NCBI RefSeq assembly: GCF_022965805.1
Contig: NW_027330836.1
Span: 62,001-126,000 of the forward strand
Direction: 5' to 3'
Source: Primulina eburnea
Lineage: Eukaryota; Streptophyta; Magnoliopsida; Lamiales; Gesneriaceae
Length of the DNA: 64,000 nt
Shown: positions 44,345 to 55,036 of the stretch, piece after piece
How positions within the stretch are numbered: position 1 is the first letter of the stretch
How the letters are laid out: every line of letters begins with the position of its first letter
Translations under genes and position numbers: made by a program
The notes under the pieces: model-generated
The model's input: the letters and a program-made list of their open reading frames with translations, nothing else
Told to the model about the DNA's origin: nothing
The model's database searches: none

Positions 44345-46525
44345 TGTTAGAGTAGGTGCCCGTCGAGCCAAGTGTTGGCCGAGTGTTCACAATGAAACTC
44401 TATGTATTGGCAATCTTTATTTTAGTAATATTTGATATTATTATTTTGGCACATCTTTATCTGTATACCCATGCTAGTTGCATAGATAAAGCCCTTGAAT
44501 ATACAAATAGTAGAAAGAAAATGAGATGCTCATATGATGAGTATCATGAAACTCATATTTGTAATACTGTATATTCTAAACGGTTCCTAGTCGATTCAGC
44601 CGCCACTAAGAAGGATATAGGCCGCTCGAGTTCGAGACTAGTATCTGCGATGTGAGTACCATGTTTCATTGGTAGGGGACATTGTGATGTCCGAAAATGC
44701 AGATAGGTGCTCCTTGTAGAGTGAACTGAACAACCCTCCATAAAAGGACTTTCCAAGTGGTTCTCACTTATCGAGTGGAAATGTCCTAGTTTATGGATGT
44801 ACAAAATTAGTCCTTATGACCCGTGACAACATTGAGACTCTATGTGCTAGAATTACACTTTGACTTGTTTACCGACTCTTATGGGGTCATCAGGTGGCAA
44901 GGTTGGGTGTTCTGTCGAAACACATAGGAGTCGATGCATTGTAGTCGGGGATTCACCGCTTACCTTCGGGTATGGGTATCCTATGTGTTATCATGTGTAT
45001 GTAGATCGAAATCTCTGGCCAGAGTATGGTTGTAATTATGAAAGGGGTTTCATAGATTACACCATCGATGCAACTACAACATGACACATAGTATCGATTC
45101 ATTGACAACTCTCGATAAACCAATGGTTGTCGAATCGATCGGGATATATGAGTTGAAGGGACCGTACTGTACGCTAACCATAATTGAATGGTTCTTGCAG
45201 GCACTATCATGTGATACGTAGGGAATCACGTAAGCGATGCTGCTAGGCGTTTAACGTGATTGGTTGGGTACTATCAGACTTGAGTTCTGACGTTCTTATT
45301 ATCAAGGTGTTGATAAATAAGAATGGAGCAATTGGGGTATGCTCATATAAGGACATGTTTAGTCTGAATCCCATAGAGATGTGAACCCACGGCTAGTTGT
45401 ATCAATGGACCATTGAGGGCCACACAAGTACTAGCTTTCTAGATCCCGTTGAGAAGTAAAATAGTTCAATGTGTTGAACGGCTTATAAAGGAGCTTATAA
45501 GCATAAAGAAAAATTAGAAGTATGACTTCTATAAAGGAGAAAATAGTTCAATGTGTTGAACGGCTTATAAATGAGTTTATAGGCGTAAGGAAAAATAGAA
45601 GTATGACTTCTATGAGAGAAATGTAAATTTTGATTTATGGAAGTGTTCCTAAATCAAAATTTGGCCAAGAGAATAATGTAATTGAAAATTGTGATTTTCA
45701 TAAATATTATTATGGACTAAATAAATTAATTCAAGTGTTGAATTAATTAAAAACTAGTGGACCTAGTAAAGTCCAAATAATTAAATTAATTCAAGTGTTG
45801 AATTAATTAAATTATATTGAGTCTTGTAGAGCTCAATTTAAATTAATTATTTAACTAGTGGGACTTGGTTAAATTAAAGTAATGTTATATGTTTGAGATT
45901 ATTAAATTTAGTCCATGGTTTTTTAATTTGTTAAAAACCATATAATTTACATGCATGGGAGGTGAAAGGTTGGAGAATTCTTTTGATTAAAAAATTGCAT
46001 GGCATGCAACTTTTTCACTTTTGCTTTTTGCAACACCAAGACAAGAAAATTAATTCATTCTCCCTTCCCTCTCCATCCTTATGGCCGAAATCTCCTAGCC
46101 ATTTTCTCTCCATTTTTCTTCATTTTCTTGTTCTTCAATTTGTTGAAGAAGAATACACTATCTTCTCTTTGAAAAATCCTCATATTTTTCTAGTGCAATA
46201 TATGAGGGGATATACCTAGTTGGTGGTGGGCCTAATTTGAAGGAAAGATTCAAAGGACTTGGAGGAGGAGCTTGTAGATCTTCATGCCTTGAAGAGCTTT
46301 GTTGTTTGACAACAAAGTTGGAGCCACAATCAATCTTTTAAAGATTGATAGGTATATTTTCTCAACCCCCTATGCATGAAAGTTGAGATTTTGTATATGC
46401 TTGCACAACTAGTACATGGTGTTCGATTTTTCAAAAAAATTTTTTTGCAAAATTTCGGTTTTCTTGAGAGTAAATAATTTTGTGCTTCCGTTGCGATTTC
46501 TAACACCTTAAAACGATCCCTTTCA
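44345..46525 (+). repeat. Copia-B 3' LTR
   Basis: 2181 bp, uninterrupted, TGTTAGAG to CCCTTTCA. It carries the B-type tandem duplication near 45461-45620. The second AGTTC duplication follows at 46526-46530. Open stretches in it are LTR sequence and are not called. Confidence 0.94.
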
Positions 46526-48780
46526 AGTTCTTGGCAAGCCATGCAACCTAACGACTTCACTAAAGAACGAATCCGCAATGTTTGAAGCATCATCGGTTTT
46601 ATGACAAGCTATAAAATGTGCCATCTTTGAGAAACTATCCACAACAACAAAAATAGAATCCCTCCCCTTCTTAGTCCTAGGCAACCCCAAAATAAAGTCC
46701 ATACAAATGTCAATCCAATTTCTTTTTAAGAATAGCACGCAAAATGGTTCCCAAAGTTCTATTGACAACTCCAGTTTGTCCATCCGTTTGAGGATGACAA
46801 GTAGTAGAAAACAACAATTTTGTGCCAAGTTTAGCCCATAAAGTCTTCCAAAAGTAACTCAAGAATTTAACATCGCGACCAGAAACAATATTCCTAGACA
46901 TGCCATGCAACCTAACGACTTCTCTAAAGAACAAATCCGCAATGTTTGAAGCATCATCGGTTTTATGACAAGCTATAAAATGTGCCATCTTTGAGAATCT
47001 ATCCACAACAACAAAAATATAATCCCTCCCCTTCTTAGTCCTAGGCAACCCCAAAATAAAGTCCATATAAATGTCAATCCAATTTCTTTTTAAGAATATC
47101 ACGCAAAAGTGTTCCCAAATTTCTATTGACAACTTCAGTTTGTCCATCCGTTTGAGGATGACAAGTAGTAGAAAACAACAATTTTGTGTCAAGTTTAGCC
47201 CATAAAGTCTTCCAAAAGTAACTCAAGAATTTAACATCGCGACCAGAAACAATATTCCTAGCCATGCCATGCAACCTAACGACTTCTCTAAAGAACAAAT
47301 CCGCAATGTTTAAAGCATCATCGGTTTTATGACTAGCTATAAAATGTGCCATCTTAGAGGATCTATCCACAACAACAAAAATAGAATCCCTCCCCTTCTT
47401 AGTCCTAGGCAACTCCAAAATAAAGTCCATTGAAATGTAAATCCAAGTTCTTCTTAAGAATAGCACGCAAAAGTGTTCTCAAAGTTCTATTGACAACTTC
47501 AGTTTGTCCAGCCGTTTGAGGATGACAAGTAGTAGAAAACAACAATTTTGTGCCTAGTTTAGCCCATAAAGTCTTCCAAAAGTAACTCAAGAATTTAACA
47601 TCGCGACCAGAAACAATAGTCCTAGGCATGCCATGCAACCTAGCGACTTCTCTAAAGAACAAATCCGCAATAATTGAAGCATCACCGGGTTTATGACAAG
47701 CTATAAAATGTGCCATCTTAGAGAATCTATCCAAAACAACAAAAATAGAATCCCTCCCCTTCTTAGTCCTAGGCAACCCCAAAATAAAGTCCATAGAAAT
47801 GTAAATTCAAGTTCTTCTTAAGAATAGCACGCAAAAGTGTTCCCAAAGTTCTATTGACAACTTCAGTTTGTCCATCCGTTTGAGGATGACAAGTAATAGA
47901 AAACAACAATTTTGTGCCAAGTTTATCCCATAAAGTCTTCCGAAAGTAACTCAAGAATTTAATATCGCGACCAGAAACAATAGTTCTACGCAAGCCATGC
48001 AACCTAACGACTTCGCTAAAGAACAAATCCGCAATGTTTGAAGCATCATCGGTTTTATGACAAGCTATAAAATGTGACATCTTTGAGAATCTATCCACAA
48101 CAACAAAAATAGAATCCCTCCCCTTCTTAGTCCTAGGCAACCCCAAAATAAAGTCCATACAAATGTCAATCCAATTTATTTTTAAGAATAGCACGCAAAA
48201 GTGTTCCCAAAGTTCTATTGACAACTCCTGTTTGTCCATCCGTTTGAGGATGACAAGTAGTAGAAAACAACAATTTTGTGTTAAGTTTAGCCCATAAAGT
48301 ATTCCAAAAGTAACTCAAAAATTTGACATCGCGACCAGAAACAATAGTCATAGGCATGCCATGTAACCTAACGACTTCTCTAAAGAACAAATCCGCAATG
48401 TGTGAAGCATCATCGGTTTTATGACAAGTTATAAAATGTGCCATCTTAGAGAATCTAACCACAACAACAAAAATAGAATCCCTCCCCTTCTTAGTCCTAG
48501 GCAACCACAAAATAAAGTGCATAGAAACGTAAATCCAAGTTCTTCTTAAGAAGAGCACGCAAAAGTGTTCCCAAAGTTCTATTGACAACTTCAGTTTGTC
48601 GATCCGTTTGAGGATGACAAGTAGTAGAAAACGACAATTTTGTGCCTAGTTTAGCCCATAAAGTCTTCCAAAAGTAACTCAAGAATTTAACATCGCGACC
48701 AGAAACAATAGTCCTAGGCATGCCATGCAACCCAGCGACTTCTCTAAAGAACAAATCCGCAATGTTTGAAGCATCATCGG
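46526..48780 (-). repeat. Integrase-derived tandem array, middle block
   Basis: About six units. AGTCCTAGGC anchors at 46673, 47037, 47401, 47765, 48129 and 48493, each 364 bp apart. It begins with the Copia-B duplication AGTTC and completes the unit interrupted at 3138. Each unit encodes the same part of a Ty3/gypsy integrase on the minus strand, with VSGRDVKF in place of the usual SDRD. Overlapping open frames of 98-160 codons arise because 364 is not divisible by three; none has its own start context. The block ends in ATCGG (48776-48780), target duplication of the fold-back element. Confidence 0.92.
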
Positions 48781-49117
48781 TGTAACGACCCATTACAGGC
48801 CCAGTGGACCGCCCATACGGCCCACTGCCCCGATCGACCCAAGGCTATCCCTAGCTCAATTGGTACCAGGATTGTGCCAAGTGTCTATATATCCATGTGA
48901 TCTTGGGTTCGATCATGGGGAGGCACAAACTTAAGTTCATGGGCTTAAGAGTTCTATGAGTAACCCATACGACGCCTATGGAAAGCCCGTGAGTGACACC
49001 ACAGGGTGGGCAATCCCACTGGGCCTACGGGCCAAGTCACAAGATCGGGATAGCCTTGGGTCGATTGGGGCAGTGGGCCGTATGGGCGGTCCACTGGGCC
49101 TGTAATGGGTCGTTACA
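48781..49117. mobile_element. 337-bp fold-back element with tRNA-like core
   Basis: Ends TGTAACGACCCATTAC and its complement, with inverted repeats of 71 bp (48781-48851 and 49047-49117) that differ at one base. It is flanked by ATCGG (48776-48780 and 49118-49122). Just inside the left repeat is TAGCTCAATTGG (48852-48863), a good RNA polymerase III A box, and GGTTCGATC (48906-48914), a good B box, about 43 bp further. TG/CA ends and a 5-bp duplication are as for LTR integrase, yet the long inverted repeats are not. It could be a fold-back SINE or a non-autonomous element using a gypsy integrase; unclassified. Confidence 0.88.
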
Positions 49118-49871
49118 ATCGGGTTTATGACAAGCTATATAATTTGCCATCTTAGAGAATCTATCCACAACAACAAAAATAGAATCCCTTCCCTTCTTAG
49201 TCCTAGGCAACCACAAAATATAGTCCTTAGAAATGTCAATCCAAGTTCTTTTTAAGAATAGCACGCAAAAGTGTTCCCAAAGTTCTATTGGCAACTTCAG
49301 TTTGTCCATCCGTTTGAGGATGACAAGTAGAAAACAACAATTTTGTGCCAAGTTTAGCCCATAAAGTATTCCAAAAGTAACTCAAGAATTTAACATCGCG
49401 ACCAGAAACAATAGTCATAGGCATGCCATGCAACCTAACGACTTCTCTAAAGTACAAATCCGCAATGTTTGAAGCATCATCGGTTTTATGACAAGTTATA
49501 AAATGTGCCATCTTAGAGAATCTATCCACAACAACAAAAATAGAATCCCTCCCCTTCTTAGTCCTAGGCAACCTAAAATAAAGTCCATAGAAATGTCAAT
49601 CCAAGTTCTATTTAAGAATAGCACGCAAAAGTGTTCCCAAAGTTTTATTGACAACTTGAGTTTGTCCATCCGTTTGAGGATGACAAGTAGTAGAAAACAA
49701 CAATTATGTGCCAAGTTTAGCCCATAAAATCTTCCAAAAGTAACTCAAGAATTTAACATCGCGACCAGAAACAATAGTCCTAGGCATGCCATGCAACCTA
49801 ACGACTTCTCTAAAGAACAAATCCGCAATGTTTGAAGCATCATCGGTTTTATGACAAGCTATAAAATATGA
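49118..49871 (-). repeat. Integrase-derived tandem array, right block
   Basis: Two further units (anchors 49199 and 49560, 361 bp apart) following the second ATCGG. It ends within a unit at ATAAAAT, where the Gypsy-2 LTR begins. The units have the same Asp-to-Gly change. Confidence 0.9.
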
Positions 49872-51135
49872 TGTGGGGACCTGGACGCTAATCAAGTTCT
49901 TAATCATGTTTGGGACTAATTAATCAATTATAAAACAGGGTCTAAATTATTTTTTTTAAAATACATAGCGGAAACGTAATGTAATTTACTCAAATTACAT
50001 GTTAAACATGAACATACATCTCAGTATAAAAGTACAAGTCCTGTACAACATATATGTATTCAACTAGGGTTTAACAGCTAATATCAAGTGTCTAACCCTA
50101 TCTCTAAATCAAGTCCGGAATCACCACGCTATCTGTCTTCTCTCATCCTCTTCTTGACCCTGATCCAGCCCCACCTGTTGTCATGCACACATACAAAACA
50201 AGACAACAGCCGGATAACTCCGGTGAGATATAAATATCCCACTATAAACAATGTAAACATGCAGTCATATAAAAGCATATACGAAAGCATATAAGAAGTA
50301 TTCATAACATGTCTTAAATCAGAAACATAAATTCATATCAAACATTCAATAATCATGAATGGCATAAACAATGTAAGTCAACATGTCATATCAGACTCAA
50401 CTCAACCGACGCGTCGTCTCAGACTCGACTCCACTGACGCGTCGTCTCAGACTCGACTCAACTCTATCCTAGGGATCCCGATGTCTGGATATAGGTAATT
50501 ATATCGAATCTCAGTCGATAGGAATGAATCAATCCCTAAACGGCATCGATATAATTAATATCTCCAGTGTCTGGGCGAATCAGCCACAGAATTAACGACT
50601 CAGTCAATAACCCGACGAATCAGCCGGTAATTAGGCGAATCAGCCCATAATCAGACAACTCAGCCTGTAATTAAGCGAATCAGCTTATTAGACGAATCAG
50701 TCAATCACCAGACGAATCAGCCGGTGACTAGGCGAATCAGCCTATAATGGACGAATCAGTCAATAACCCGACGAATCAGCCGGTGACTAGGCGAATCAGC
50801 CTATGACTCAACGACTCAGTAATCAATACATACAGTCAGTATCTAAGCAAATCCGTCAATGACTAGCGAATCAGCAGTCATTACATGCAGTAGCTATAAA
50901 TCAATAGGCTACAATATCAATCTTATCACACAGTAGCTATAAATCAATAGACTACAATCATAAGTCTGATCAATTGCAAATATCAATGCAATAAGTAAAA
51001 GTATGTGATTTAGGGAAACTCGAGACAAACCTCACTCGAGTTGTGCAATCCCAACTCAACATTAATTTATACCTTTCTTTCTGATACTCTGGCTCTGTCG
51101 AAGTCTCGAACCCCAAGCCTGTCAATACTCAGTCT
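49872..51135 (-). repeat. Gypsy-2 3' LTR, part 1
   Basis: Matches the reverse complement of 18590-19851 (the solo LTR of minisatellite type). It ends in AGTCT (51131-51135), duplication of Copia-A2. Confidence 0.88.
50560..50890 (-). repeat. 22-bp minisatellite in Gypsy-2 LTR
   Basis: About fourteen loose units of the type GGCGAATCAGCC separated by AATTA or TGACTA words. It is the reverse complement of the repeat at 18905-19170, with more units. Confidence 0.85.
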
Positions 51136-53213
51136 TGTTAGAGTAGGTGCACGTCGAGCCAAGTGTTGGCCGACTGTTCACAATGAAACTCTTTGTATAA
51201 ACGATCTTTATTTTAATAATATTTCAATTTATTAATTTGGCGCATCTTTATCTTTATACACATGCTAGTTGCATAGATAAAGACCTTGAATATACAAATA
51301 GTAGAAAGAATATGAGATGCTCATATGATGAGTATCATGAAACTCATATTTGTAATACTGTATATTCTAAACCGTTCCTAGTCGATTCAGCCGCCACTAA
51401 GAAGGATAAAGGCCGCTCGAGTTAGAGACTAGTATCTGCGATGTGAGTACCATGTTTCATTGGTAGGGGACATTGTGATGTCCGAGCATGCAGATAGGTG
51501 CTCCTGGTAGAGTGCACTGAACAACCCTCTATAAAGGATTTTCCAAGTGGTTCTCACTTATCGAGTGGAAAAATCCTAGTTTATGGTTGTACACCATTAG
51601 TCCTTATGACCCGGGACAACATTGAGACTCTATATGCTAGCGTTTCACTTTGACTTGTTTACCGACTCTTATGGGGTCATCAGGTGGCAAGGTTGGGTGT
51701 TACGGCGAAACATATAGGAGTCGATGCATTGTAGCGGGGGATTCACCGCTTACCTACGGGTATGGATATCCTATGTGTTTTTCATGTATCTGTGGGTTGA
51801 AATCTCTGATCAGAGTATGGTGGTAATTATGAAAGGAGTTTCATAGATTACACCATCGATGCAACCACAACATGACACATAGTATCGATTCATTGACAAC
51901 TCTCGATAGACCAATAGTTGTCGAATCGATCGGGATATATGAGTTGAAGGGACCGTACTGTACGCTAACCATAATTGAATGGTTCTTGCAGGCACTATCA
52001 TGTGATACCTAGGGAATCACGTAAGCGATGCTGCTAGGCGTTTAACGTGATTGGTTGGGTGCTATCAGACTTGAGTTCTGACGTTCTTACTATCAAGGAG
52101 TTGATAAGTAAGAATGGAGCAATTGGGGTATGCTCGAATTAGGACATGTTTAGTCCGAATCACATGGAGATGTGAACCCACGGCTAGTTGTATCAATGAA
52201 CCATTGAGGGCCACACAAGTACTTGCTTTGTAAATCTCGAAGAGAAGTAAAAAATAGTTCAAGGTGTTGAACGGCTTATAAATGTGTTTATAAGCGTAAA
52301 GAAAAATAGAAGTATGACTTCTATGAGAGAAATATAAATTTTAATTTATGGAAGTGTTCCTAAGATTAAAATTTGGCCAAGTAAATAATGTAGTTGAAAA
52401 TTGTGATTTTCATAAACATTGTTGTGGACTAAATTAAATTAATTCAATTGTTGAATTAATTAAACACTAGTAGACCTAGTAGAGTCTAAATAATTAAATT
52501 AATTCAAGTGTTGAATTAATTAAATAATATTGAGTCTTGTAGAGCTCAATTTAAATAATTATTTAACTAGTGGGACTTGAGTAAAATCAAGTAATATTTA
52601 ATTTATCTCAAATGTGTTTGAGATAATAAAATTTAGTCTATGGTTTTTGATGTGTTAAAAACCATATAATATATAAGTGAGACATGTAGGGATTGCATGC
52701 TTGGGAGGTGAAGAGCCTTGATTACTTTTTATTAAAATATTCAAAAGGTATGCAACTTTTGGGGAACAACTTTTGTAACACCCAAGGCTAATCTTCCCAC
52801 TCCCACTCACCTCACTTTGGCCGAAAACTTGAGGGGATTTCTCTCACATTTTTCTTCCTTTTTGTTCTTCATTTTCTTGGAGCAAAAATCATTCTCTTTG
52901 AAAAGTCCTTGAGTTTTTCTAGTGCAAAACTTGAGGGGATTTACATAGCTAAGTGGTGGGCCTTATTCTTGAAGGGGAATAAGAAGGAGCTTGTAGATTT
53001 GTCTACCAAAGAAGAGCTAAAGTATTCATACTTTAGTTGGAGCCATTTCATCAACTCTAAGGAGTTGATAGGTAAATTTCTACAAACATCCTATGCATGT
53101 TTTTGTGATTTTGAAAATATTACACAAGAATCTTGGGGGCCGAAATTTTGCTCTTAAAATTTTTATTTTTCGCTTCCGTTGCGTTTCCGGCCTCCGTAAC
53201 CGGTCCGCTTTCA
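51136..53213 (+). repeat. Copia-A2 5' LTR
   Basis: TGTTAGAGTAGG to CCGCTTTCA. The TATA box TATATAAG lies near 52670. Confidence 0.95.
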
Positions 53214-55036
53214 AGTGGTATCAGAGCTATGGTTACGGTTTTTGTGTAATATTTGCATAATATTATGTTGAGATCGATTTCTAACCGTTTGAGATTTTTT
53301 TGTGCAAGAAAACTCAAGGACCGAAATTTTGAAAAACAAAAAAAAAAAAAATATATTTTTAGGGGCTGCCCGAGGGCTGCCCGAGGGGCTGCCCGAAAAT
53401 TTCGGGCAGCCGAGGGGCAGCCCAAGGGGCTGCCCGAAATGCTTCGGTTTTTAATAAAAAAAAAATTTTTTTTTTTGTTGCCGGAATCCGGCGACGGAGC
53501 TCCGGCGACGACGATGACGACTAGGTTTTCCAAAAATGTTTTGGACAATCTTAGTGTCATGGGCCTTGAGTTGTTGGGCCATTGGATGGCCAACATAATT
53601 TGTGAAATTAAAATGGGCCAAAATAATTTTTGGTGAAAAAAATGGTTTTTGGGCCCTTAAGTTTAAATTTACAATTGTTGCACATATTTTCTCATAAAAT
53701 AAATAATTGAAGTGGGACTTTAATTATTTATAGTAAATTTGATTTACAAGAAATTCGATTATAAATAAATTAATTTGAAAGTAGACAAAGTTGTTTGTAT
53801 ACTTTGTTAATTTAATTTATAATTGTGGCGGTTAGTGATTGGATCAAGATATATAATATTGGATCAATTAATTATGGTGATAATTAATTGATGGTGTATG
53901 ATATGTGATATTATGCATGAAGGATGATCAAAAGCCCAAGCCCAATTTGCTAGGTGTATGCTAGGATATTTGTGTTGTATGATTGTAATAATTATAAATT
54001 TAAAGTGGGCTTGGTTTATGGCCCGTTCCCACCCCCCATGAGATGTATCCCTATGTGCCATGGATATTTAATTGTAAATATTAGAATAGGTGAAGATCAA
54101 GATTGGAAGATGGTGGCCTTGATGATTATGAAGATCGAAGACATGTAATATTGGATGCTAATGTAATAGTATAGTTGCATTGCATCCCGTGCATTTACCC
54201 TAGGATTGGACCTAGGCTCGTGTTTGGCTCACACGGGCCATTAGTGTTGGGGCAATTGATCATCCTTGTACTGTTTTCTATTTGTAATATATGCATGATA
54301 TGTTATAAATAATGAGTATGTGCGTTATTATTATTATAATAACAAAGTTGCATGAATCCGGCAAACATACGATCAAACATGGCGAGATTTTTAAAATAAA
54401 ATTAATGATGAGACCTTTCAAAATTAAAACCCCTCATTTTGAATAAGATTCAAAATTAATATCAAGTCCGAAAAGGGGAATTATAAATTTGTTTATAATT
54501 TCCTTGTCTTCCATCGACAATGGATGCATGATGAACGCTACCCGTACTCGGGGCTCGGCTCATATTATTGGGGGAGCCTTGAGTGCCGGAAAGTTGTGAC
54601 ATCCATTGACATTGCGATGTGAACTACGTGGAACTCCCATGATTTCGGCTCATATTATTGAGGGAACTCATGGCGACCGTCCATTAAGGTTCAATATCGA
54701 TGGGTTAGGCTTGACACGTAAAGATGAACGACGTCATATTATTGGGTCCTAATCAAACGTGAGACAAAAGTATACGTAGAGGGCTGCATGGCGATGCAAT
54801 TGGAAACTACCTTTTAGGAATTGTGATGGCCGATATTATTCGGGATCACAATTCGCTAATTGGACCTTACGTACCTTCTGAGGAAAGTGTTTCCCGTTTT
54901 CACTAGAGGGTAGTGAAAATGTCAAAACAGTGGGAGCGATTATTTATAAAGTAAAAGTCCAAACTTTATATCTTATTAAATATTTTAAAATAGTCATTAA
55001 CATTTATCTGTTTTACTTTTCAGTACAATCTTTGAC
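53214..55036 (+). other. Copia-A2 leader
   Basis: Holds the GC-rich inverted motifs (53362-53437), four TATTAT stem-loops (loops at 54563, 54653, 54737, 54834, spacing 90, 84, 97) and the T-rich CAG site at 55023. In the first stem TGAG is TGGG, still able to pair through a wobble. No gene is supported. Confidence 0.8.
53216..53228 (+). other. Primer binding site of Copia-A2
   Basis: TGGTATCAGAGCT, a full match to the initiator tRNA-Met complement, two bases after the LTR. Confidence 0.92.

Larger units (their letters stand above)
3139..46525 (+). mobile_element. Copia-B element, decayed host of nested insertions
   Basis: A Ty1/copia element whose own sequence is spread over 43 kb by later insertions. 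The outer limits are TGTTAGAGTAGG at 3139 and CCCTTTCA at 46525, flanked by AGTTC at 3134-3138 and 46526-46530. Own parts: 5' LTR in three pieces (3139-3783, 13713-15147, 17384-17493; 2190 bp together), primer site at 17496, leader in two pieces, gag-pol remnants 21466-23468 and 43098-44330, purine tract 44334-44344 and 3' LTR 44345-46525 (2181 bp). Order and orientation are normal for copia. The coding part has many stops and deletions, so it cannot make its own proteins. Confidence 0.93.

Noticed and set aside
48845..48930. A tRNA gene
   Set aside because: A and B boxes are good but the acceptor and anticodon stems do not form a proper cloverleaf, and it sits inside the fold-back element.
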